Of a stretch of DNA of 38,626 bases, positions 23,255-30,946 are shown piece after piece (the first letter of the stretch is position 1; every line of letters starts with the position of its first letter). Location of the stretch: NCBI GenBank assembly GCA_964368875.1, contig CAYJDG010000018.1, positions 1 to 38,626 on the forward strand. Reading direction: 5' to 3'. The notes under the pieces are model-generated. The model worked only from the letters and a program-made list of their open reading frames with translations, was not told where the DNA came from and did not search any database. Origin of the DNA: CAYJDG01 sp964368875. GTDB lineage: Bacteria; Pseudomonadota; Alphaproteobacteria; Micavibrionales; Micavibrionaceae. Position numbers and translations under genes: made by a program.

Positions 23255-24851
23255 CGATCCTCACGATACAATTGGCAACGCAGCAGAAATCATCGAACGC
23301 TTCGGCGGCATTCGCCCGATGGCAACCAAGCTTGGCGTTCCGGTCACAACCGTACAGGGCTGGAAACAGCGTAACGCCATTCCGATGAATCGCCGCGATG
23401 ACATTATCCGTGTATCCAAAGAACTGGATGTCGATGTGGGCGGCCTGCTTACCCGGCCGGTCACAACTGGAGAGCGGTTTTACACCGAGCCACTGCAGTC
23501 AGTACGGCGCGAAAAATACGAAACCCGTTTGCCCAAAGATTCTTACAGTCGCCCGCTGTTCTACGCGACAGCTCTCACCATGGTCGGCGTTGCCATCGCC
23601 ACCGTGTTCATGCTCGCCCCCAAAGTTCGTGAAATATCGATGCAGGAAAAGCAAATTCAGGAGCTGCAGGCCAAACTTGAAGAAGCCCGGATCCGCGAAG
23701 CAGAAATCCAGAAAAAAGTTTCCATGCAGATTCCTTCAGGTGTTGAGAAAACTCTGACCGATGTGCAGCACCGCGTCGAAGAACTGAGTAAGCAGGCGCA
23801 AGGTTATAATGCGGCCATTGAAGACCTCAAAACCGGAACGATGCCGCAGCGCATCGCCAAACTAGAAGGTCACGTCAACCAAATTCTTGGCAATTCGAAT
23901 GCCGTCAGTTTGAGCGCGATGCTTAATAAGGTTCAGGCTATGCAGCAGTCGCCGCAGGGCTCGGATGCCTTATCGGGTGTCGTCACTGCGATGCTCGGTG
24001 AAATTGGCGGCGATCTGGGTGGTGAGGCAGCGTCTAAGCCCGGCACGCCGACGACTGAAAAGAAACCAGCTAGCTCCAGTGACATTGGTGCAGCGTTGCA
24101 GAAACTGCGTGAAACAGATCCCGATGTTGCCAAGACACTTGAGGGTGTGGCACCGGAAGATGTCAAAGCTGCTGCGATGCTGATTGGCCTTGCGCAATTG
24201 CGCCAGTCCCTTGCACGCAATAATGATTCTTTCGACAGTGATCTAGCGTTGCTCAAGAAAACGGCGGCCAAAGATGATCCTGCCTTGCAGGAAGCCATCG
24301 ACCGCCTCGCGCCACAGGCTAAAAAAGGCGTCCTCACGCCAAATGGTCTGTCACAGGAATTTCGTGGACTGGCCGGCGATATTGTCAGCGCATCACTTAG
24401 CGGTGAAGATGTTTCGATCGAAGATAAGGTAAAGGCGCGCTTGAATGACGTGATGATTGTTGAAAAGAGCGGCGAACAGATTTCCGGCACGCCAACCCAG
24501 AAAACTATCACCGAAGCCCAAAAAATGCTCGATCAGGGTAACGTGCAGGGCGCGATCACGACATTGCAAACTCTTGATGGCCCCGCTGCAACCAAAGCCC
24601 AGCCGTTTATTGCTCAGGCTCAAGCCACTGTGCTTGCCGGACAAGTGCAGCAGGCGCTTGGCCAGAATGCGCTGAAACAATTGATTGGTTCCGCTACTCT
24701 TGCGGCGCAGCCTGGTGCAGCTGGACAGAACAGTCTTGGCGCGCTGGTTTCTCAAATCAACGGTATGGTTCCCGGTCAAGGTATGATCAGCGATCCAGGC
24801 TCGGGATATTCCATTTACGTGCAGCAGCCACTCCATCTTCCGGGGCAGTAA
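23247..24851 (+). CDS. Mitofilin-like membrane protein with N-terminal HTH-like domain
   Basis: A 534-residue protein in the position where alphaproteobacteria keep their mitofilin/Mic60 homologue (COG4223), between hemD and hemY. Residues about 8-62 form a Cro/YdaS-type helix-turn-helix-like domain (GGIRPMATKLGVPVTTVQGW, then NRRDDIIRVSKEL), not a signal sequence. One transmembrane helix lies at about 108-127 (ALTMVGVAIATVFML), then a long coiled coil (about 130-205; QEKQIQELQAKLEEARIREA). Ala/Gln-rich helical regions extend to the C-terminus, with TPR-like segments around 425-470. The topology predicted is N-in with a large periplasmic part, as for Mic60, which shapes inner-membrane invaginations. 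The classical C-terminal mitofilin signature is not evident to me, so homology rests on context and architecture. Confidence 0.8.
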   Translation: MSDDPHDTIGNAAEIIERFGGIRPMATKLGVPVTTVQGWKQRNAIPMNRRDDIIRVSKELDVDVGGLLTRPVTTGERFYTEPLQSVRREKYETRLPKDSYSRPLFYATALTMVGVAIATVFMLAPKVREISMQEKQIQELQAKLEEARIREAEIQKKVSMQIPSGVEKTLTDVQHRVEELSKQAQGYNAAIEDLKTGTMPQRIAKLEGHVNQILGNSNAVSLSAMLNKVQAMQQSPQGSDALSGVVTAMLGEIGGDLGGEAASKPGTPTTEKKPASSSDIGAALQKLRETDPDVAKTLEGVAPEDVKAAAMLIGLAQLRQSLARNNDSFDSDLALLKKTAAKDDPALQEAIDRLAPQAKKGVLTPNGLSQEFRGLAGDIVSASLSGEDVSIEDKVKARLNDVMIVEKSGEQISGTPTQKTITEAQKMLDQGNVQGAITTLQTLDGPAATKAQPFIAQAQATVLAGQVQQALGQNALKQLIGSATLAAQPGAAGQNSLGALVSQINGMVPGQGMISDPGSGYSIYVQQPLHLPGQ

Positions 24852-24898
24852 ACGCACACTCTATAAAATCTCCCACAGGGGAGTGAAGGTTAAGCGGT

Positions 24899-26260
24899 AT
24901 GTTACGGTCTATCTGGTATCTGCTTAAAATACTCATCGTCATCGGCTTCGCCGTGTTCCTTGCGGTCCAGCCGGGTACGCTCGAAGTCACATGGCGCGAA
25001 TATACTTTCCGCAATGTTCATCTTGGTGCGGTTGCAGTTACTCTGTTCCTGATTATTTTAGTCGTAGCGATGTTCGCCGGGGCCCTTTACCGCTTGATGG
25101 CCTTGCCCAAAGAGATGGCCCGCCGTCATCGTGAAAAACGCCGCACGCGCGGGTATCGCGCCCTGGTTGGCTCTCTTAGCGCCGCTGCCGCTGGAGATCA
25201 CAAACATGCATATTATTTGGCTCATCGCGCGCAGACCCTGCTGCCTGACGACGAGTCCGGCATCCCGCTTCTCTTGCAGGCCCATGCCTCTAAAGGGCGC
25301 GGCCATACTGCCGGAACCGACGAAGCCTTCCAAGCATTGCTCAAGAATGCAGATACTGCACTGCTCGGAGCGCATGGTCTTATGCAACGGGCAATGATTG
25401 AAGGGGATTTCGCTCAAGCTCTTAAACTTGCCCGCGACGTTCTGGCTCGTCAGCCGCGCAATCCTGCTTTGCTCAAGCCTGTCTATGACCTTGAGATACG
25501 CAACCGGCTCTGGAACGAAGCTCTTGCCACGCTCGACAAAGCAGCCTCGAAAAAAGTCGTCGCCCGGCATGAGGCCGATCATGACCGCACTGCTATTTAT
25601 ACGCTGCTCGGCGATCAGGCCAAGGTCGCAGGGCGCACTGAAGAAGCTTTTAAATTCTATAAGAAAGCCTGCGCCCTTTCTCCGGGGTTTGCTCCGGCGG
25701 TTGATCGGCTGGCACGTAACTGGCTGGAGCGTGGGCAGAGGTTGCGCGCGCTGGACTTGGTTAAAAAAGCATGGATTGCCAATCCACACCCTGATCTGCT
25801 GCCTCTTTGGGACATGCTGACACCGCAAGGTGAGAAAGACCCGCGTGCTGCGCGTTACCGCTGGTTCGAATGGGTACAGGAATTCCATCCCGACAAAGCT
25901 TTTGCGGTACTTGCCCTAGCCAAAGTTGCGATCGAAGAAGGTTTATGGGGAGAGGCGCGCACGGCGCTGGTGCGCGCCGAGAAGATCGAACCATCTGCCC
26001 AGCTCTACAGGCTGTGGGTGATGCTCGAAGAGCGCACAGGCAATAAACCTGAAAATATTCGCCAGTGGCTGGACCGTGCAGCCATTGCACCTCCGAATAA
26101 GAGCTGGACGTGTCAGAAAACCGGACGGCATTTCGATCACTGGGTTGCCGTGGTCGAGCCGGAAGGGTTTTTCAATACCGTCGTCTGGGGTGAACGCACA
26201 GTTGCGCCTGATATGCAGGACGACCCGTCGCGTTGGTTACTGGACCGTTCAGCGGCCTGA
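24899..26260 (+). CDS. hemY: HemY-like membrane TPR protein
   Basis: A 453-residue protein of the HemY N-domain family. Two transmembrane helices occupy residues about 5-23 (WYLLKILIVIGFAVFLAV) and 43-65 (AVAVTLFLIILVVAMFAGAL), followed by the basic RRHREKRRTRGYRALVGSLS and AAAGDHKHAYYLAHRAQTLL typical of HemY_N. TPR-like helix pairs continue to about residue 380. The C-terminal segment WTCQKTGRHFDHWVAVVEPE (about 410-429), with a Cys and a His, is conserved in alphaproteobacterial homologues. Despite its name, HemY of this type is not a protoporphyrinogen oxidase of the Bacillus kind; its role in haem synthesis is structural or unknown. The last 12 bases overlap the convergent rhomboid gene. 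Confidence 0.92.
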   Translation: MLRSIWYLLKILIVIGFAVFLAVQPGTLEVTWREYTFRNVHLGAVAVTLFLIILVVAMFAGALYRLMALPKEMARRHREKRRTRGYRALVGSLSAAAAGDHKHAYYLAHRAQTLLPDDESGIPLLLQAHASKGRGHTAGTDEAFQALLKNADTALLGAHGLMQRAMIEGDFAQALKLARDVLARQPRNPALLKPVYDLEIRNRLWNEALATLDKAASKKVVARHEADHDRTAIYTLLGDQAKVAGRTEEAFKFYKKACALSPGFAPAVDRLARNWLERGQRLRALDLVKKAWIANPHPDLLPLWDMLTPQGEKDPRAARYRWFEWVQEFHPDKAFAVLALAKVAIEEGLWGEARTALVRAEKIEPSAQLYRLWVMLEERTGNKPENIRQWLDRAAIAPPNKSWTCQKTGRHFDHWVAVVEPEGFFNTVVWGERTVAPDMQDDPSRWLLDRSAA

Positions 26261-26986
26261 AAACTTCTTCGGCTGTAAAATCCACCACGTAAAGCCAAGC
26301 CCACCAAAAAAGCCGCCGAGATGCGCGACCCACGCGATGTCACCTCCGTCTGGCGCGCCCATCATACCGAAGCCGATAGTCGTGATAATCCAGATGATGA
26401 TGAACGGCATAAGCGAATTGCGTGCATTACCGAGCAAATTTTGCTGGCGCATCATAATCAGGAGTGCACCAAAAAAGCCGCTAATTGCCCCGGAGATACC
26501 GATCACCACACCGACAGAGTGCATATTGAAAAGAAAATGTGCGAGCAGGGCACAGGCAGAGCTGACGACAAAAACCTGCAGTAGGCGAATAGGCCCTAAC
26601 CACTTTTCAAGGCCGCTGCCGAATGCGGCTAGCATCAGTGCGTTCATAGCGAGATGCAGCCAGCCACCGTGTAAAAAAGAAAACGATACAAGCGTCAATG
26701 GCGTCCACCAGCGAAACGCAATCTCACCGCTCCAGCTCGCCGGGGTAAAACCACCATAGGTATAAATCGTATCGACAAGATCAGGATTCATAAATCCAAG
26801 CGCAAATAAAATAATATGAATACCGATAATCAGCGCCAGCATGATTTTGGTTACAGGAGGCAGGTTGATCATCGGCGGATGATTTTTCTTTGGTGGAGGC
26901 TCTACTGGGCGCGGTGCAAAACGAATGACGTTTGGCGCATCGTCATTAAGCTTGCGTCCGTTGGTGCCGTTATTGTCCTGCAACAT
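26249..26986 (-). CDS. Rhomboid-family intramembrane serine protease
   Basis: A 245-residue protein with six hydrophobic segments after a 45-residue polar N-terminus. The rhomboid features are the L1-loop-like WWTPLTLVSFSFLHGGWLHL followed by MNALMLAAFGSGLE (H-x-N region, about 115-130), the nucleophile motif GISGAISGFFGAL (G-x-S-G with Ser at about 173) and the catalytic His in AWVAHLGGFFGGLGF (about 228). This matches the catalytic Ser-His dyad, so it is probably active, cleaving membrane-anchored substrates that cannot be inferred here. It converges with hemY (12-base overlap) and is divergent from the aminotransferase gene. Confidence 0.93.
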   Translation of the reverse strand: MLQDNNGTNGRKLNDDAPNVIRFAPRPVEPPPKKNHPPMINLPPVTKIMLALIIGIHIILFALGFMNPDLVDTIYTYGGFTPASWSGEIAFRWWTPLTLVSFSFLHGGWLHLAMNALMLAAFGSGLEKWLGPIRLLQVFVVSSACALLAHFLFNMHSVGVVIGISGAISGFFGALLIMMRQQNLLGNARNSLMPFIIIWIITTIGFGMMGAPDGGDIAWVAHLGGFFGGLGFTWWILQPKKFSGR

Positions 26987-27072
26987 TTTTTCATCACCCC
27001 GTGGGGGTACTCCGATTAACTTTTATCTGCTAATATTAAAGAGATAGATAATACAAAGCGGAGCGCGTTTCC

Positions 27073-27948
27073 ATGTACGATTTCACCACCGCCGCCAATT
27101 CCCTTGAAGAATTCTGGATGCCGTTTACCCCGCAGCGGTATTTCAAAGACGCGCCGCGGATGATCGTGTCAGCAGATGGCATGTATTACAAGGATCAGGA
27201 CGGTAAACCTATTCTTGATGGTGTCGCAGGCCTGTGGTGCGTTAATGCCGGACATAATCATCCGCGCGTCAAGGAAGCTATCAAGGCTCAGCTTGATATC
27301 CTGGACTACGCCCCTAATTTTCAGTTTGGCCATCCAACCGCGTTCAAAGCTGCATCGCGGCTCGTCGCCGATATGCCTGATCCGATCAGTCATGTGTTTT
27401 TCAGCAACTCAGGTTCCGAAGCTGTCGATACGGCGCTTAAAATNNNNNNNNNNNNNNNNNNNNNNNNNNNNNNNNNNNNNNNNNNNNNNNNNNNNNNNNN
27501 NNNNNNNNNNNNNNNNNNNNNNNNNNNNNNNNNNNNNNNNNNNGGACCTGAAAAAGTCATCGAGCTGATGCATGGCTATACTTATTCAGGCCATCCATTA
27601 GCATGTGCCGCCGCGCTCGGAACGATGGATGCGTATAACGAGGATAAAATTTTTGAGAACTCTGTCAAAATGGCACCCGTTCTTGAGGCCGCAATTCATA
27701 CCCTGCGCGGTAAACCGCATGTGGTCGATATCCGCAATTGCGGCCTGCTAGCAGGCGTACAGCTGGCGGAACATTCCAAGGAAGACCCAGCAAGATATGC
27801 GCGCGAAGTATCCTATGAGTTGTTCCGGCGTGGAGCGATGGTGCGGTATACGGGCATGAATCTCTATCTGTCGCCACCATTGATTGTCAACGCGGCGCAG
27901 ATCGAGCAACTGGTCACTATGATCGGGGATGTCTTAGACACGTACTAA
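27073..27948 (+). CDS. Class III (omega-amino acid--pyruvate type) aminotransferase, interrupted by assembly gap
   Basis: The two ends of a PLP-dependent class III aminotransferase flank 100 Ns. The N-terminal part (SLEEFWMPFTPQRYFK, LDGVAGLWCVNAGHNHPRV, then FFSNSGSEAVDTALK) and the C-terminal part (FHGYTYSGHPLACAA-like HGYTYSGHPLACAAALG, then RNCGLLAGVQLAEHS and GDVLDTY) match omega-amino acid--pyruvate transaminases, about 440 residues long. The joined frame has only 291 codons, so about 150 residues, including the catalytic Lys and the GxEP/DEVITG region, fall in the gap. The frame continuing across the Ns is coincidence. Members of this family transfer amino groups from beta-alanine, taurine-like or other omega-amines to pyruvate; the precise substrate cannot be told. 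Confidence 0.9.
   Translation: MYDFTTAANSLEEFWMPFTPQRYFKDAPRMIVSADGMYYKDQDGKPILDGVAGLWCVNAGHNHPRVKEAIKAQLDILDYAPNFQFGHPTAFKAASRLVADMPDPISHVFFSNSGSEAVDTALKXXXXXXXXXXXXXXXXXXXXXXXXXXXXXXXXXXGPEKVIELMHGYTYSGHPLACAAALGTMDAYNEDKIFENSVKMAPVLEAAIHTLRGKPHVVDIRNCGLLAGVQLAEHSKEDPARYAREVSYELFRRGAMVRYTGMNLYLSPPLIVNAAQIEQLVTMIGDVLDTY
27444..27543. other. Assembly gap of 100 Ns
   Basis: Exactly 100 N bases, the usual filler for a scaffold gap of unknown size. From the length of the interrupted aminotransferase family, about 450 bases are probably missing, not 100. Confidence 0.98.
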
Positions 27949-27950
27949 AG

Positions 27951-27980
27951 AAAAAACCCGCCATGTAAGGCGGGTTTTTT
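27951..27980. terminator. Bidirectional Rho-independent terminator
   Basis: AAAAAACCCGCC (27951-27962) pairs with GGCGGGTTTTTT (27969-27980) around a 6-base loop. Runs of A and T on either side let it work in both directions. It sits between the convergent aminotransferase gene and the 229-residue hypothetical gene and should stop both. Confidence 0.9.
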
Positions 27981-28002
27981 GTTCTGTTCAACTCGCGCCA
28001 CG

Positions 28003-28689
28003 TTAACTTGGCATCATACCAGTAAACATCGGCTCATTTTTTTCACGGTTATATTTATAAACTTTGGTTTCATCGCCCTTTGGCTTAAGGAAGGCCGGAG
28101 GTGTGAATTTGGTGACCATTTTACCTGCCGCCACAACGAGATCGCTGACGGTGATCTTGGCATGCTGGACCTCGACGAAGAATTTATCGAGGACGGCGCT
28201 ATAGGCTTCTTTGGCGATTTCCATGCCCATCACAACCATCTGGACGACTTTGCCCATTTCCGAGACTTTACCCTCGGCAGCTGAGACGAAGGACATCAAT
28301 GAAACACCTTCCTGTTTACGTTTCACAGCAGGGCGCTTGCCGCCACCGCCAGATTTCTTACCGGATGAGCCGCTCTCTTCATCATCTTCATCGTCATCCT
28401 TCGCACGCGCACTGATCGATTTGATCGATCCGGTTTTAACGTCGATTTCGATAAAGGACGGAGCCTGAAAACTGATTGGGTAACGGGTTAATTCTTTGAG
28501 CGGCAAATCGCGCCCTGAAAGCCCGGCTTTGATTTCAATACGAATATGGGCTGGGTCGTGCCAATCGTAGACCACGCAGTGGCTTTTATATTCGCCGGGC
28601 TGCGGACAGGCTTTGACGACGCGCTTGCCCGGATAGAAAGGCTCTTCCAGACCCGCCTGACGAATGAATTCCTGAATATTGACGTCCAT
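28003..28689 (-). CDS. Hypothetical protein with charged low-complexity linker
   Basis: The ATG at 28689 is chosen because GGAG lies 8 bases upstream; a GTG three codons earlier is also open. The 228-residue product has a beta-rich N-terminal domain (about 1-88; PFYPGKRVVKACPQPGEYKS, HCVVYDWHDPAHIRIEIKA). An unusual linker at about 92-125 is first acidic (DDDEDDEESGSS), then Gly/Lys-rich (GKKSGGGGKRPAVKRK). A hydrophobic amphipathic helical region follows (about 128-195; MSFVSAAEGKVSEMGKVVQM). No signal peptide is present and I do not recognise the family. It stands alone, bounded by a terminator downstream and about 210 bases of non-coding sequence upstream. Confidence 0.65.
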   Translation of the reverse strand: MDVNIQEFIRQAGLEEPFYPGKRVVKACPQPGEYKSHCVVYDWHDPAHIRIEIKAGLSGRDLPLKELTRYPISFQAPSFIEIDVKTGSIKSISARAKDDDEDDEESGSSGKKSGGGGKRPAVKRKQEGVSLMSFVSAAEGKVSEMGKVVQMVVMGMEIAKEAYSAVLDKFFVEVQHAKITVSDLVVAAGKMVTKFTPPAFLKPKGDETKVYKYNREKNEPMFTGMMPS

Positions 28690-28806
28690 TACACACACTC
28701 CGTAGGTTTGCGGTTAGCCCGCTTTACCCGTTCATATTGTTTTCTATAATGCTGGCAAATGATTAAACGGCGGTTAATGGAACAATCATTTTTAGAGGGG
28801 CTAAGA

Positions 28807-28887
28807 ATGCAATCTTATCAAAGGATTAGGGGCATAATTTCTGCCGCAGCGCAGCGTTTGGTTGTGAGTGGCTGCTTGCGTCTTTAA
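28807..28887 (+). CDS. Possible 26-aa leader ORF upstream of tauE-like gene
   Basis: An ATG preceded by GAGGGG opens a 26-codon frame (begins MQSYQRIRGIIS, ends VVSGCLRL) that stops 10 bases before the TauE-like start codon. The spacing and ribosome-binding-like sequence would suit a leader peptide or a coupled small ORF. Nothing else supports it, and short open frames are common by chance. Confidence 0.2.
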   Translation: MQSYQRIRGIISAAAQRLVVSGCLRL

Positions 28888-28897
28888 GGTTAGGGGC

Positions 28898-29725
28898 ATG
28901 AACGAGATTCTTTTGGGTTTTGCCGCGCTGGCGGCACTGGGTGTCGGGGTCGGATTTCTGGCTGGGCTGTTGGGGATAGGTGGGGGAATTGTTCTCGTGC
29001 CTGCACTGATTGCTTACGGACATTATTTTTATGACGGGATCGTGGATGAAAGCGTCCTGATGCACATGGCGCTCGGCACTTCGCTGGCCATCATCGTTCC
29101 GACCGGAGTTTCGTCGGCGTGGGCGCAGATCAAACGCAAGGCAGTCGACTGGAATGCGCTGTGCAAGTTGGTGCCGGGGCTCATGATCGGATTATGTGTC
29201 GGTGTGATCACAGCAGCGAAACTCGACGGCGGCGTATTGCAGATTATTTTCGCGCTCGGTCTCTATGGTATTGCCGCGCTGATCGCCAAGACTCCAGCTC
29301 CGCATCATGTTTATCCAAAATTATTGACTTGGCCGGTTGTTGTGCCTGTGACCGGAAGCATAGGTGTAATTGCAACGTTGATGGGTCTCGGCGGATCGAT
29401 CCTGAACATTCCTTACATGACGTATGCGGGCGTGCCCTTGCACCGGGCGATTGCGACTGGATCGGTGCTCGGGGTTCTTGTGTCTGCACCAGCTGCAATC
29501 GGATTTATGCTGACGGGCTGGTCGGTGCCAGATTTGCCCCCAGAGATGCTCGGTTATATCAATATGAAAGCGTGGATATGCGTTGTCCCGTTCAGCATGC
29601 TGGTTGCGCCGCTGGGGGTGAAAGTTTCACACAAACTTGATGTGAAGAAACTGCGCCGTTTCTTCGCCATATTCGTTTTGATCGTTGCCACCAAGATGCT
29701 TTGGAATGTTATCGCAGCTCTCTGA
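28898..29725 (+). CDS. TauE/SafE-family sulfite or anion exporter
   Basis: A 275-residue membrane protein with about eight hydrophobic segments. The start at 28898 follows AAGGTTAGGGG. The two inverted-repeat signatures of the DUF81/TauE family are clear: GLLGIGGGIVLVPALIAYG (about 21-40) and LMGLGGSILNIPYMTYAGV (about 160-180), each followed by HxAxGTSLA- and HRAIATGSVLG-type segments. Members export sulfite, sulfoacetate or other sulfur/organic anions, or act in uptake; the substrate here is unknown. It precedes the polysaccharide locus by 19 bases, so it may be cotranscribed with it, though the functional link is not obvious. Confidence 0.92.
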   Translation: MNEILLGFAALAALGVGVGFLAGLLGIGGGIVLVPALIAYGHYFYDGIVDESVLMHMALGTSLAIIVPTGVSSAWAQIKRKAVDWNALCKLVPGLMIGLCVGVITAAKLDGGVLQIIFALGLYGIAALIAKTPAPHHVYPKLLTWPVVVPVTGSIGVIATLMGLGGSILNIPYMTYAGVPLHRAIATGSVLGVLVSAPAAIGFMLTGWSVPDLPPEMLGYINMKAWICVVPFSMLVAPLGVKVSHKLDVKKLRRFFAIFVLIVATKMLWNVIAAL

Positions 29726-29744
29726 AAAAGTTCACACTCCGGTA

Positions 29745-30902
29745 ATGTCGGGACGCGTGGTCGCGTTCTTTACCGGGCTGGTCGTCTATGCGCTGATTGG
29801 GTCGCCGACACCAGATAGTATTGGCCTCGGGGAGATGATTATTGCGTTGTTGCTTATTCCAGCGCTCAGCATCCCAAGGCTTGCGGATCTTCCGGCGGCG
29901 GCAGGAGCTGTTCTGCTCTACGGGTTGTCAGTGCCGCTGCTGACCGGGATTGTAGCGGGGCATGATCTGGGATCGATATTGCGCGATATTGTGCCCTTTC
30001 TGTTTTTGCTGCTTCCCGTATTTTATATGCCAGTTCTGAAAGCGCATCCTACCGGCATGGTCACGGCACTTGCCGCAGTCGGATTTATTTTTGCCGTGCG
30101 GGCCTTGATCCCGTATCAAGGCGTGATGAGTAATCCCCTGCTGTGGTTCGGCAGGCCGCCTGCCGATCTTCTCTATTTAGCCAACTCGCCGGAAGTTTTA
30201 TTCGCGGCCCTGCTGTTGCTTGGCGGGGGTGGGGTGCTGATCTGGACAGGGCGTGCGGTGCTCGGTGGGACGGCCATGGTACTGGCGGCCATTATCCCTT
30301 TGCTCGCCATGGCGGTGATGATGCAACGGGCTGGGCTTGGCTGTGTAGCTCTGGCTGTATCCATCTGGGTGGGACTAGGTCTGTGGGGGCGCCCGGCCCG
30401 GATGCTTCCAGTGGCCGGGATTGCCGCCCTGATTTTGCTGCCGCTTACTCCTTATATAGGGCTGTTGCTGGACAGCCTTGCCTACAAGACTGAGCTGGTG
30501 GGGCTGAACAGCCGGGGGCAGGAATGGGCGGCGGTGCTGGATTTAGCCGGAAATTCACTCGGCAGCGCCCTTTTCGGCCTTGGCTGGGGTACGGTTTTCG
30601 ACAACCCGGCAGTTGGTAACTTGCCTGTTAATTACACTCATAGCCTGATTTCGGCTCTATTTCTTAAAACCGGACTGTGCGGGACGGTCTTGGTGCTTGT
30701 TTATCTGTGGACTCTCGCGAAACAGGCCGTTCCGGAACTGTTTCGCCGCCCAATTCTGGTGATATCCTTGCTTGCACCCTTGGGAATCGGGCTTTTACTT
30801 TATGCCAGTTATAAATCCCTCGGGTTCGGGCTGATACTTTTATTGCTCGCTCTTGTTCCTGCGTACAGAAACCTTGCTCAAAAACCCCCGGACATGGCAT
30901 AA
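29745..30902 (+). CDS. O-antigen polymerase/ligase-like membrane protein
   Basis: The ATG at 29745, after the end of the TauE-like gene, gives a 385-residue protein with ten or more predicted membrane helices. Features that fit Wzy/WaaL proteins are the arginine-containing loop MMQRAGLGCVALAVSIWVGL, the large loop around residues 235-305 (LNSRGQEWAAVLDLAGNSLG, then LFGLGWGTVFDN and VNYTHSLISALFLKTGLCG) and the final helices. R and H in the large loop sit where Wzy_C proteins place functional residues. It would polymerise or ligate undecaprenyl-linked glycan at the periplasmic face. It is followed by the GT4, Wzz-like and GT2 genes, all consistent with a Wzy-dependent surface polysaccharide. 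Confidence 0.82.
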   Translation: MSGRVVAFFTGLVVYALIGSPTPDSIGLGEMIIALLLIPALSIPRLADLPAAAGAVLLYGLSVPLLTGIVAGHDLGSILRDIVPFLFLLLPVFYMPVLKAHPTGMVTALAAVGFIFAVRALIPYQGVMSNPLLWFGRPPADLLYLANSPEVLFAALLLLGGGGVLIWTGRAVLGGTAMVLAAIIPLLAMAVMMQRAGLGCVALAVSIWVGLGLWGRPARMLPVAGIAALILLPLTPYIGLLLDSLAYKTELVGLNSRGQEWAAVLDLAGNSLGSALFGLGWGTVFDNPAVGNLPVNYTHSLISALFLKTGLCGTVLVLVYLWTLAKQAVPELFRRPILVISLLAPLGIGLLLYASYKSLGFGLILLLLALVPAYRNLAQKPPDMA

Positions 30903-30946
30903 GGTCTGAATTCCGAATTTAGCCAAGACTGCTTAAAACCAAGACG

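Noticed and set aside
23933..24511. 192-codon minus-strand ORF inside the mitofilin-like gene
   Set aside because: Ser/Ala-rich shadow of the real gene, with no separate regulatory signals or plausible protein features.
25058..25888. 276-codon minus-strand ORF inside hemY
   Set aside because: Antisense to a recognised family member whose sense frame has clear membrane helices and TPRs.
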